64,000 nt of DNA from contig NZ_CP048106.1 of assembly GCF_010092985.1 (NCBI RefSeq), forward strand, positions 2,480,001-2,544,000, read 5' to 3'. Source of the DNA: Pontibacter pudoricolor. Lineage in GTDB: Bacteria; Bacteroidota; Bacteroidia; Cytophagales; Hymenobacteraceae. Each line of letters opens with the position of its first letter. The first letter of the stretch is position 1. The notes beneath the pieces were generated by a model, which saw only the letters and a program-made list of their open reading frames with translations, was not told the origin of the DNA and made no database searches. A program made the position numbers and the translations under genes. Of the stretch, positions 46,301 to 54,931 are shown piece by piece.

Positions 46301-48588
46301 TTGATAAGTGTTTCGCTAATTACATTACCAGCCACATTCGATACCGGAGCATTGCTGATGCCTGTTACTGCAGCGCGTGACCAACTGAAAGAAGTGTTGG
46401 CTGTGGCACTCGTTGCAGTATAGTTAAATGCTGATCTACTACAAACAGCTGCCGGCGTCAAGGAACTGGAGAGCTTAGGAGTAGGATTAACAATAATAGT
46501 AAATGACATTTGAGTGGCTGAGCAACCGTTTACAGTCGCATTAACACTTACAGTTGTAGTTACAGGATTTGTACCAGTGTTATTTGCGGTAAATGCAGGG
46601 ATATTACCAGTTCCGCTTGTTCCAAACCCAACATCTTTAGTCGATGTCCAGGTAATAGAGGAACCTGCAACGCTGCTTGCAAAATTAACTGCTGCACCTT
46701 GTTCTCCATTACAATAAGTCTTGCTAGCTACAGAAGTAATAACAGGAGTAGGTTTAACTGTATAAACAACTTCATCGGATGTAGAGCACCCATTTGTTGT
46801 AACAGTCATAGTAAGTGTTACATTACCAACACCTGTTATATCGACACGTTGTTTATATTCCCAATCATAACCTATGGATACTGAGTTTATTCCAGGATCT
46901 TTACTCTTAAGTGTCCATCTTACGTCCAGACTTTGATTAGAACCTACCCCACTACCACTTCCGTCTCTCCAGAAATAGTTCGGTCCTGATGTTGCCTGGC
47001 ATTGAATCTGATCCGCCCCTGCATTTGCGATTGGCATAGGATGTACCGTTAAGGTAACATCTCTGAAAGCAGTGGTACAGCTGGCTACTGAGCTACTGGA
47101 AGATAACCGCATTGTAACGGTACCAATACCAGCTACTGTAACCTGAGTACCAGTTGTGTTAGGGCTGCTGATATTACTTACAGTTGCACCTCCGGTAGTT
47201 CCAACTACTGTCCATAATGGAGTACCATTAGCTACTGAACCGGTTAAATCGAAAACTGTAACGTTTCCGGTGCCAACACACTTCGCAGCCGGGCTGGCAG
47301 ATGCAGCCGAAACTACAGGCTGTGCATTTACTGTTACTGCGGTAGCAGTTGCTGTTGTAGCCTCGCAAGTGGTTGTATTGTTTGTAACACGTACAGTATA
47401 GTTGCCTGCGGTTGAGGCAGTATATTGCTGGTTAGTTGCGTCGACAATTGCGGTTGTTCCGTTAAACCACTGATAAGAATAGTTACCCTCTGGAGCACTT
47501 AGCACAACTGATCCGCCCTGGCAGAAGGTAGTAGGACCACCTGCAGTTATAGTTGCAACCGGCAGAGGATCTACAGTAAGTGTAGTTGTACTCTCTGCTG
47601 TGTTACAAGCCGATGCTGCATTAGAGGTACTTAAAGTTATAGTTGCTGTACCAGTGCCAGTTGCTACAATAGTTGCAGTTGCTTGTCCAGTTGTAGTATA
47701 ATAAACCGGGTTCTGAATCTGGAAGCTGGTATTTGAAGAAACCCATTGTGCTGTGCCACCAGAGAAGGTACCACTTACAGTGAAAGTTGTTGAGTTTCCG
47801 GCTCCGATACATTTTGCCTGATTGTTGCCTGTGATAGTTGCAGTTGGTTGTGGAATAACTGTAACGTTAGTAGCTGTAGGAGTAACTGCTACACAGCCTG
47901 TAACGCTATTTGTTACTTCTACAGTATAGCCACCTGATTGGCTTGCGGTATATTGTTGACCGGTACCGGCTGTTGAAATTACTGCCCCATCTCTGAGCCA
48001 CTGATACGTATAGCCGGCTCCCTGAGGGGCACTGAGTACTACAGAACCGTCCTGGCAAAATGTTGTAGGGCCGCCTGCGGCTATAGTTGTACTTGGTAAT
48101 GGATTAACAGTTAATGTTACAGCGCTATTGGCTGTAGTACAACTCGCCGCATTGTTTGTGGTGCGTAATGTAATTGTGCTCGCACCTGAACCTGTTGCTG
48201 TAACCGTTGCGGTAGCTTTGCCTGTAGCTGTATTAAAAACAGGATTACTGATCACAAAAGCTGGGTTTGAACTTACCCATTGTGCTGTTCCTCCTGAAAA
48301 ATCACCTGTAACAGAGAAAGTAGTTGTGTTGCCTGTGCCCAAACACTTTTGCTCGCTGCTGCTGGTTATAGTTGCAACTGGTTGTGGCAGTACAGTAACA
48401 GATACATTTAAAGAGGTTTTGGAGCAGCCTTCTATTAAGTTGGTTACCTCAACCTGGTAATTGCCCGCTTCTGTTGCTGTTAAGTTTACTTCAGTAGCAT
48501 TTGGTATCTCAATACCTTCCTTAAACCATTTATAGTCATAAGTCTGGCCAGATGGAGCCTGGTTTGCCCTGAGCTCTACACTACCCCC
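43393..48588 (-). CDS. T9SS-sorted Ig-like adhesin, C-terminal part (separated from its N terminus by a frameshift)
   Basis: This frame has no credible start codon of its own: it reads continuously from about 48588 as GGSVELRANQAPSGQTYDYKWF, exactly the continuation expected after TFCEG in the upstream frame. About 1730 residues of Ig/PKD-like modules follow, with repeated phrases such as GGPTTFCQGGSVVLSAP...YQW and GNYTVRVTN. A region of different sequence (about 45400-46000) interrupts the repeats. The end VFVYPNPFVREVKLDVDSE...GLPAGIYIVTTRLNGITTNFKLMKK is a type A T9SS sorting domain, so the whole protein should be secreted and anchored on the surface. Confidence 0.85.
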   Translation of the reverse strand, partial: GGSVELRANQAPSGQTYDYKWFKEGIEIPNATEVNLTATEAGNYQVEVTNLIEGCSKTSLNVSVTVLPQPVATITSSSEQKCLGTGNTTTFSVTGDFSGGTAQWVSSNPAFVISNPVFNTATGKATATVTATGSGASTITLRTTNNAASCTTANSAVTLTVNPLPSTTIAAGGPTTFCQDGSVVLSAPQGAGYTYQWLRDGAVISTAGTGQQYTASQSGGYTVEVTNSVTGCVAVTPTATNVTVIPQPTATITGNNQAKCIGAGNSTTFTVSGTFSGGTAQWVSSNTSFQIQNPVYYTTTGQATATIVATGTGTATITLSTSNAASACNTAESTTTLTVDPLPVATITAGGPTTFCQGGSVVLSAPEGNYSYQWFNGTTAIVDATNQQYTASTAGNYTVRVTNNTTTCEATTATATAVTVNAQPVVSAASASPAAKCVGTGNVTVFDLTGSVANGTPLWTVVGTTGGATVSNISSPNTTGTQVTVAGIGTVTMRLSSSSSVASCTTAFRDVTLTVHPMPIANAGADQIQCQATSGPNYFWRDGSGSGVGSNQSLDVRWTLKSKDPGINSVSIGYDWEYKQRVDITGVGNVTLTMTVTTNGCSTSDEVVYTVKPTPVITSVASKTYCNGEQGAAVNFASSVAGSSITWTSTKDVGFGTSGTGNIPAFTANNTGTNPVTTTVSVNATVNGCSATQMSFTIIVNPTPKLSSSLTPAAVCSRSAFNYTATSATANTSFSWSRAAVTGISNAPVSNVAGNVISETLINTTASAINVVYAVQMTANGCTNTQNVTVRVNPNPVVSFTGTLATTSEFFTGQGPIALSASPANGVFAGPGVSGTTFNPCTAGAGTHMITYTLTTGTSPNQCTSTVSKTVTVRESKYTVVVTADPFPVCRGQNTDYKAHVYRDIERVIYPYMTNAAGQPLNAQGQVVADNEEPAPNPEYIANYVPANTPAIIKQYAYRYFEAKVILGNSGAKVNEGDGQDTKVNQFTYGWTRSRSDGSTIGNDARTRGFAGLSATDWVGVWVSPKNAGTICGPGLGALSSRIYFSEPQGYSMTLSSVPAWCYNPNDQSNVTLTATLGNLVGGWEAANVTVRWYLRRSGVADILLATTTGVSGTTISITKPRSTFQNGDQVYLEFTSDIDTVTSSKCSSDPETSQAITIRIDQNVALTANLTATPAQCEAGSVTLSVTATGSNLQYAWYKEGSATPLVDTQGKISGATTNAITISNLALSDAGKYYVTVSNSATSVCSSTVTSNTTELIVNPLTRLTSQPQGLTVCPGSPASFSATATGTNLTYQWYKGTTALQGATAATLNITSVTAADAGDYTVRVTGTCGVLTSAIATLIVNEPVVASPNLTATTQCQGSAVTMSVTATGTGLAYEWFKDNASIGNNSNTLNIPNAQVANNGTYTVKVTGTCTPGGVIVEMGTLTIKPNVPAIGEIFATHKTDGRPITDTDPVKIGEVAVFTVVNDFAKNGEIVEYTWFVKSPEQDDTQWAFAAKTSTNVYERVAENDNPYEIKVNITIIGSTVNECYISPTITAFFIGTITPLPVELMYFKATRRENNAVLTWATAMEKNNEGFEVQVSQDGVNYRQLQFVPTKNGNTSIKQTYEFVDKENGKFGTRYYRLKQLDSDGQHAYYGPQMVIFGDVVNSVFVYPNPFVREVKLDVDSEKDATMEVTLTNLMGKKLMTKSIEVAKGRSSAVLDLGEGLPAGIYIVTTRLNGITTNFKLMKK

Positions 48589-51167
48589 TCGCAGAAGGTA
48601 CTGGAACCCACCACTGTAACAATAGCTTCAGTTGGTTTTTCTGCAACTATTACAGTTAATGTCTGAGAAGTCTGCTGGCATCCGTTCTGGTTTGTTACTA
48701 CCAGGTAATAAGATCCGGAGGCAGTGGCAACATAATCTCTTTCAGCAGATACTTCCGAATCATCGGTCGCATCAAACCATTGGTATGTGAAAGTATCTGT
48801 GTCAGGTAGAGCTTTTGGCACCAGCACAACCGAGTTACCCTCGCAGAATTGAAGCGGGCCTGTTGGGGTTATACTTACTGTTGGCAATGGATTTACAGTT
48901 ACTGCAACCGGGGCAGAAGATGCACTGGTACAGCTGTTGCCATCTGTTACCTGCACTGTATAATTACCCGAAGTAGTTACTGTAATAGATTCGGTTGTAG
49001 CCCCATTACTCCATAAATAAGAGTTGCCACCGCTTGCAGTTAAGGTCACTGACCCACCCTGGCAGAAAGTAGTCGGGCCTCCTGCGGTTATTGTTGCTAC
49101 AGGAAGCGAATTAACCGTTACAGTAGTTGCTGCTGACTCAACACTCTGACAGCCTTTTGCATCTGTAACTACTACTGAAAATGAACCACTTGAAGTAACC
49201 GTTATAGATTGGGTGGTTGCTCCGTTACTCCAAAGCCAGGAATCTCCTGCACTGGCTGTAAGAATTACAGACCCGCCCTGGCAGAAAGTAGTAGGGCCAT
49301 TCGGTGTTATAGTTGCTACCGGCAGTGGGTTTACAGTTGCTGTTACTGCTACTCTTTCACTTTCGCAGCCAGTGGTCTCATTAAAACTTGACGCATAATA
49401 GTCTGTAGTTGCTGAAAGGCTTGCTGTGGTGTAAGTTCCTCCGGTTGCAATAGGGGTTCCTCCGGTTGCATCTGAATACCATCTTACTAGTGTACCGTTT
49501 CCACCAACAGTTGCAGTAAGTGTAACTTCACCCTGACCGCAAACTTCACCCCCCACTGTTACTGGTGTAGCAGGAATAGGATTAACTATAACAACAATGC
49601 TTTCAGACGGATTACTGGTACAGGTATTAGCATCTGTTACCTGTACAGAATAAGAACCGCTTTGAGTTACAGTTATCGCACGGGTAGTAGCACCGTTACT
49701 CCACGAATAGCTTGCACCTGCATTAGCAGTTAAGGTAACTGAACCACCATCACAAAAAGTAGTAGATCCGCCGGGAGTTATAGTTGCAACAGGCAATGGA
49801 TTTACAGTTAACGCTACATTACTAGAAGCTGTATTACAATTCGAGTTAGCGTTGCTGGTAGTAAGCGTTATAGTTGCGTTACCAGCCCCTGTAGCTACTA
49901 CAGTAGCAGTTGCCTGCCCTGTGGCTAAATCAAAAACCGGATTTTGAATTTCGAAAGCTGGATTTGAGGAAGTCCATAGAGCTGTACCGTTGGCGAATGT
50001 ACCGCTAACAGTAAAAGTTGTAGTATTATTTGCCCCTATACACAATACCTGAGGTCCTCCATTTATACCTGCTGTAGGCTGAGGAAGGACTGTAACGGTT
50101 GTTGCTGCAGATGGATTACTTGGGCAATTGCCCTGAGGGCTGGTTATAACAACAGAGTAATTACCGGATGTAGTAGCAGTGTAAGTTGAGTTTGTTGCAC
50201 CTGGTATATTAGTGCCATTGTTACTCCATTGGTAACTATAGTTACCACTTGCTGGAGTAGTTGGATTAGCAACCGCAGTTAGTATCACAGAACCACCAGT
50301 ACAAAATGTTGTTGGAGTTGATGTAGAGATTGATGCTGTTGGCGTTGTATTAACTGTTACAGTTACAGGCTTTATATCAAAACAGCCTGGAGCCCTAGTT
50401 GCTTTTATATAGTATGTCCCGCTCGCAGTTATTGCTGAAGGATTACTTAATGGAACTGTAGCAGCAGCGTCTGTCCAATAGTCAAATGTTAAACCAGATG
50501 TACTACCAGCGGTAACTGCAGCAGCTGTTATATTAACGGATCCGGGTGAGCAAACTGGCGAAGGGTTACTTATATTAAGATTAATGCTGTTACAAGTAGC
50601 AGTAATGACAAAATCATCTAAGTAAAGGACGGGACTATTACCGCCACTTACAGTATATAAACCGATAAAAAAGGATTGGGTGCTTGATACAGTAAAAGGA
50701 GTACTTATAGTTTGAAATGTTGAGGAGATTGCGACGTTATTTGTTGCCGAACCAAGAATCCTATTCCCTGAAGATGCTCTAGCATTTGCTTGAGTTGTTC
50801 CAAAAGTAATTTCAACTTTACCTGTTTCATTTGCTGCTCTAGCCTTAAGTGAAATAGTATAAGTTATACCAGGATAGAATGTAATTGTATTTGTAGTTAC
50901 AGCATATCCATCATATCCTCTAGGGTTTCCAGTTAATCCAATAACTTGCAATTGCCCTCCGGTTATGCTGGCATTTCCTCTAGTATAAGGGCCAAGAGTC
51001 GTTTGCGTATTATTACTAAAATCATCTCTAAAAGGCTCTGTAGTCTGCGCCGAAACCTGCCGGCCGACAAGCAACAGAGCTATAAGCAGGAAGAGTGTGA
51101 GTAGTGTGATTAAACTTTGCCGAACATTGTCTGTCGAGCTGATAAGTCGAGTAAAATTTTTCTTCAT
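48576..51167 (-). CDS. T9SS-sorted Ig-like adhesin, N-terminal part
   Basis: The ATG at 51167 gives MKKNFTRLISS followed by a long hydrophobic signal ending VGRQVSAQ; a further 35 codons upstream are open but lack signal character. Residues about 45-190 look like a jelly-roll carbohydrate-binding-type domain (FRDDFSNNTQTTLGPYTRG ... VLYLDDFVITATC). About eight Ig-like repeats follow, with ITPGGSTTFCDGGSVTLTA and SYSWSNGATTRAITVTQSGSYSVQVTD-type wording. The frame ends early at TAG 48576, in STFCEGVV, where other repeats read TFCxGGSV. Joined to the downstream frame it would encode about 2590 residues. Confidence 0.85.
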   Translation of the reverse strand: MKKNFTRLISSTDNVRQSLITLLTLFLLIALLLVGRQVSAQTTEPFRDDFSNNTQTTLGPYTRGNASITGGQLQVIGLTGNPRGYDGYAVTTNTITFYPGITYTISLKARAANETGKVEITFGTTQANARASSGNRILGSATNNVAISSTFQTISTPFTVSSTQSFFIGLYTVSGGNSPVLYLDDFVITATCNSINLNISNPSPVCSPGSVNITAAAVTAGSTSGLTFDYWTDAAATVPLSNPSAITASGTYYIKATRAPGCFDIKPVTVTVNTTPTASISTSTPTTFCTGGSVILTAVANPTTPASGNYSYQWSNNGTNIPGATNSTYTATTSGNYSVVITSPQGNCPSNPSAATTVTVLPQPTAGINGGPQVLCIGANNTTTFTVSGTFANGTALWTSSNPAFEIQNPVFDLATGQATATVVATGAGNATITLTTSNANSNCNTASSNVALTVNPLPVATITPGGSTTFCDGGSVTLTANAGASYSWSNGATTRAITVTQSGSYSVQVTDANTCTSNPSESIVVIVNPIPATPVTVGGEVCGQGEVTLTATVGGNGTLVRWYSDATGGTPIATGGTYTTASLSATTDYYASSFNETTGCESERVAVTATVNPLPVATITPNGPTTFCQGGSVILTASAGDSWLWSNGATTQSITVTSSGSFSVVVTDAKGCQSVESAATTVTVNSLPVATITAGGPTTFCQGGSVTLTASGGNSYLWSNGATTESITVTTSGNYTVQVTDGNSCTSASSAPVAVTVNPLPTVSITPTGPLQFCEGNSVVLVPKALPDTDTFTYQWFDATDDSEVSAERDYVATASGSYYLVVTNQNGCQQTSQTLTVIVAEKPTEAIVTVVGSSTFCEGVV
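48584..48588 (-). other. Frameshift site at a five-G tract (minus strand)
   Basis: The coding strand has GAGGGGGTAGTG. One more G (six in place of five) would read E-G-G-S-V and join the two adhesin frames without any other change. Nothing else in the area suggests decay. It is either a sequencing or assembly slip, a phase-variation tract, or a true mutation. Confidence 0.75.
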
Positions 51168-51900
51168 GAGGTTAATGACTTTAGGGATTAAGCTGGGTTT
51201 GGGTTGTGTTGTGTTTGGGAGCACCTTTGGGTTATGAAGTGCAGTGGAGTGTAAATGCTTCTGAAATGGCAATAAACAGCCTGACCACCCTGTTTTTTAA
51301 GGTGGTTTTTCAGTTGCTATGAGATAAACCTTATAGCATTACTTTAAGAAATTGCAGTTTAATCAGGTGGTTGAGAAGAGGAATTGAAGTAACTTTCCTC
51401 TAATGACCTATAAAATTGCACTAAAACAACAAAGTATAGCTTCTGCATAATATTTTTTGGTTATAAGTACCAAATATTATTAACATAGTACATATATTTT
51501 GTATTTTAGTTACGCTAATATTTAACTTTTTTTATTCCTGTTATCATTACAGGGTTTAAACGCATATATTATTTGAACTATATTTATAGATATAAATATT
51601 TGAATAATACCTATAAATAGCATTTAAACCGCTTTTTGTATTAAAACCAGACACAAGCCGCCCAGCAACTATAGCTTCAGAAAAATCTTACAAGTCTCAG
51701 TTAACAAACCCTGATGTTGGGTAGCATGTGGCGTTGCTTAAACCTGAGTTTTGCTTTGCAGGTCAGAAGTGCTTTGATGATGCGAATAATTGACAACTGT
51801 CAGTACGTGTGGCATGACAGGATTTAACATTTGTAAAAGACTATATAAAAAGACAAATTGCAGTAGTAAACTTCTTCATCTTAAACTTTAAACTTCCCTA
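51168..51900. other. AT-rich divergent spacer between the adhesin and the second M14 gene
   Basis: This spacer of about 730 bp contains no credible gene. It is strongly AT-rich between 51400 and 51650. A short hairpin (ACCACC 51284-51289 with GGTGGT 51301-51306, followed by T4) and an AACTATAG copy near 51669 are the only structures I noticed. It presumably carries the promoters of both genes. Confidence 0.45.
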
Positions 51901-54471
51901 ATGAAAAAACTGTACGCACTTGCTGTTACAGCACTTTTACTATGTAGCCAGCTGGCACAGGCACAGGCTACACTCTCGTACTACCTGCCTAAAAATGTTA
52001 CTTATGATAAAAACATACCAACTCCGCAGCAGGTACTTGGCTACGAAGTTGGCGAATGGCATATAAGCCACGACCAACTGGTAACGTACATGCGCTATAT
52101 GGATCAGGTATCAGACAGGATAACGATAGCTGAGTATGGCCGCAGCCACGAAAACCGACCACTGTACCTGCTCACTATCACCTCTCCGGATAATCATAAA
52201 AATATAGAGAAGCTAAAAGCAGACCACAAGCAATTAACAGACCCGGAGAACTCCGGTAAGCTGGATATAAAAAACATGCCGGCTGTTGTTTGGATGGGCT
52301 ATAGTGTGCACGGTAACGAACCAAGCGGTAGCAATGCCGCCTTACTGGCAGTTTACCATCTGGCTGCTGCGCAGGGGCCAGAGATCGAAAAACTACTAAA
52401 AGAAACTATAGTTCTGGTTGACCCTGCCATTAACCCGGATGGCCTGAACCGATTTGCCAGCTGGGTAAACACAAACCGTGGCAAAAACCTGGTATCAGAC
52501 CCGAACAGCTCCGAATTTGCTGAAGTATGGCCTCGAAGCAGAACCAACCACTACTGGTTCGACCTTAACCGCGACTGGTTACCGTTACAGCACCCGGAAT
52601 CGCAGGGCAGGCTGGCAAAGTTCCATGAGTGGAAACCAAACCTGCTGACCGACCACCACGAAATGGGCACAAATGCTACATTCTTTTTCCAGCCGGGAAT
52701 ACCGAGCCGCAACCACCCGCTTTCGCCGGAGAACACGTTTAAACTGACACAGAAAATCGGCAATTACCACGCAAAAGCTCTGGACAAGATCGGCTCACTG
52801 TACTATACCGAAGAAAGCTACGACGACTTTTACTATGGCAAGGGATCTACTTACCCGGATGTGAATGGCGCCGTTGGTATTTTGTTTGAACAGGCAAGTT
52901 CCCGTGGGCATGCGCAGGAGAGCATAAATGGGGTACTCACCTTCCCGTTCACCATCCGTAACCAGTTTGTAACTACACTTTCATCGTTAGAGGCCGCCAA
53001 CGCCATGCGCGAAGAACTACTGGCACATCAGCGTGATTTCTATAAGCAGTCAATAAACGAATCGAAGAAGGCAGCTACCAAAGCTTATATTTTTGGCTCT
53101 GAGAAAGATCCTGCCCGCGCTTATCACCTGGCCGAGATCATTCGCCAGCACCAGATCGCTATCTATAAGCCAAAAGAAACTATAAAAGTAGGCAACACAA
53201 ACTATAACCCGGAGAGCGCTTACATTGTACCACTGGAGCAGCCGCAATACAAACTGATTGAGGCCATGTTCGAGAAACGTACCACGTTTAAAGACAGCCT
53301 TTTCTACGACATTTCTGCCTGGACTTTCCCGCTGGCTTTTGACCTGGAATACAACGCCCTGAACGGGAAGAACTATAAACCGGCACAGCTCGGTGAGAAA
53401 GTAACTAACCCACAGATGCCAACTGGTAAAATAACCGGAGGACAAAGCACCTACGCCTATGCTTTTGAGTGGAAAGCATATTATGCTCCTCGTGTACTTA
53501 ACACTTTATTTGACTACGGCATACAGGCTAAGGTAGCCACCGATACTTTTAAGGGCGGAGATGGAAAAACGTTTGATTACGGAACCATACTTATACCTGT
53601 GGCGGGCCAGCCAGTATCCGGCGCAGAGCTATACAAGCTATTAGAAGAGGCAGCGCTTAAAAATGGCATAGAAGTGTTTGCAATGCAAACCGGCCTTACC
53701 TCATCAGGTATAAAACTGGGTAGCCCGATGATGTTGAATCTGCGCAAACCAAGCATTATGTTACTTACAGGTGATGGAGTGAACAGCAACGATGCAGGAG
53801 AGGCCTGGCACCTGCTTGATAACCGTTTCGATATTAAAACCACGCTAATAACAACAGATAACTTTAACCGCGCCAACCTGAGCCGTTACAATGTATTAGT
53901 GATGGCCGATGGTTCTTATAACAGCATCTCTAAAGACAAACTTCGCGCCTGGGTACAGCAGGGGAATACAGTTATAGGCATGGGCGATGCAATCAAATGG
54001 CTGGCAGATAACGGCCTGAGCAACATTACCTTTAAAAACGTAAAGGACACACCTGCAGCTTTGCGCAAAACGTACGCTGACCTTGGCAATGAATCTGGAG
54101 CTCAGGTAATTGGCGGTGCCATTTTTGAGACCACGCTAGACCTTACACACCCGCTGGCTTATGGTTATACAGACAACAAATTACCGATCTTCCGCAGCAA
54201 TACCTTGTTTGTAGAGCCATCTCAGAACCCTTATGCTAACCCGGTTATGTATACTGCCAACCCGTTAATGGCTGGCTACATTTCAAAACAGAACCTGCAA
54301 CAGATAAAGAACTCAGCCGCAGTTGCAGTTACAGCGGTTGGTGCAGGCAAAGTGGTAGCAATGCCGGACAACCCGAACTTCAGGGCATTCTGGTATGGCA
54401 CCAACAAACTTTTCCTGAACAGCATCTTCTTCGGCCAGATTATTAACAACCGTTCTGCCCGCGCCGAGTAA
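51901..54471 (+). CDS. Secreted M14 family zinc carboxypeptidase (paralogue 2)
   Basis: 856 residues with signal peptide MKKLYALAVTALLLCSQLAQAQ. It has the same plan as the protein at 39908-42466. The M14 domain has HGNEPSGSNAA (zinc His and Glu), VDPAINPDGLNRFASW, LLTDHHEMGTNATFFFQPG (third zinc His), and GILFEQASSRGHAQE, where the catalytic Glu is expected. The C-terminal amidotransferase-like part reads IMLLTGDGVNSNDAGEAWHLLDN and VLVMADGSYNSISKDKLRAWVQQGNTVIGMGDAIKWL. It lacks the Lys/Glu-rich insertion of paralogue 1. The gene stands alone with its own terminator. Confidence 0.92.
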   Translation: MKKLYALAVTALLLCSQLAQAQATLSYYLPKNVTYDKNIPTPQQVLGYEVGEWHISHDQLVTYMRYMDQVSDRITIAEYGRSHENRPLYLLTITSPDNHKNIEKLKADHKQLTDPENSGKLDIKNMPAVVWMGYSVHGNEPSGSNAALLAVYHLAAAQGPEIEKLLKETIVLVDPAINPDGLNRFASWVNTNRGKNLVSDPNSSEFAEVWPRSRTNHYWFDLNRDWLPLQHPESQGRLAKFHEWKPNLLTDHHEMGTNATFFFQPGIPSRNHPLSPENTFKLTQKIGNYHAKALDKIGSLYYTEESYDDFYYGKGSTYPDVNGAVGILFEQASSRGHAQESINGVLTFPFTIRNQFVTTLSSLEAANAMREELLAHQRDFYKQSINESKKAATKAYIFGSEKDPARAYHLAEIIRQHQIAIYKPKETIKVGNTNYNPESAYIVPLEQPQYKLIEAMFEKRTTFKDSLFYDISAWTFPLAFDLEYNALNGKNYKPAQLGEKVTNPQMPTGKITGGQSTYAYAFEWKAYYAPRVLNTLFDYGIQAKVATDTFKGGDGKTFDYGTILIPVAGQPVSGAELYKLLEEAALKNGIEVFAMQTGLTSSGIKLGSPMMLNLRKPSIMLLTGDGVNSNDAGEAWHLLDNRFDIKTTLITTDNFNRANLSRYNVLVMADGSYNSISKDKLRAWVQQGNTVIGMGDAIKWLADNGLSNITFKNVKDTPAALRKTYADLGNESGAQVIGGAIFETTLDLTHPLAYGYTDNKLPIFRSNTLFVEPSQNPYANPVMYTANPLMAGYISKQNLQQIKNSAAVAVTAVGAGKVVAMPDNPNFRAFWYGTNKLFLNSIFFGQIINNRSARAE

Positions 54472-54500
54472 CAGCAACTATAAACTATAGCCTGTATTGC

Positions 54501-54534
54501 AAAAGCCCTGACCACAAGTCAGGGCTTTTTGTTT
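54501..54534 (+). terminator. Intrinsic terminator of the second M14 gene
   Basis: AAAAGCCCTGAC (54501-54512) pairs perfectly with GTCAGGGCTTTT (54518-54529) across a 5-base loop, followed by TGTTTT. It lies 30 bases after the stop. Confidence 0.9.
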
Positions 54535-54931
54535 TAAGTATCGTCGTGAATTACAATTTTCCTTCCAAGCCCCTTCGATAGCAGAAACCACAAAACAGAT
54601 ACCTGGCGAATTTAAATAGTTATAAAAAAATATAGTTTAAATTATAATTACGAACGACCGTTATTTTTCCTTTTTATTAAGGTATTAATATATTATAGTT
54701 AGCTTATTTATTAGTTTTCAACACTATAGCAGTATAAAAAATTGCTACGGGAGAAACTATAATTTGTTATTATTGCTTTACAGATCAGCTCAAACTTTCT
54801 AAATATTATACTAATTAAGTTATTGATACATCAAACATAACGCATGTTGAATACATCAATAATTTATATGTTTTTAGTGCAATTTATTTTGATAGTAGAC
54901 CAATTATAGTACACAGTTATACGAATTGCTT
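54535..54931. other. Very AT-rich leader region of the giant repeat protein
   Basis: Nearly 400 bases without a credible gene, among the most AT-rich of the window. Several TATAGTT/AACTATA variants occur (for example near 54695 and 54756). I could not fix a promoter with confidence; ATTTATTTTG near 54886-54895 resembles a -7 box with one mismatch. Confidence 0.45.

Noticed and set aside
48340..48342. TTG start for a separate 1649-residue protein
   Set aside because: The frame continues upstream in perfect repeat register to 48588. The TTG codes for Leu in CLGTGN, so this is the middle of the split adhesin and not a gene start.
51284..51310. Hairpin ACCACC/GGTGGT with T4 in the spacer before the second M14 gene
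   Set aside because: The stem is only six base pairs with an 11-base loop, and no transcript would be expected to end there; too weak to call a terminator or small RNA.
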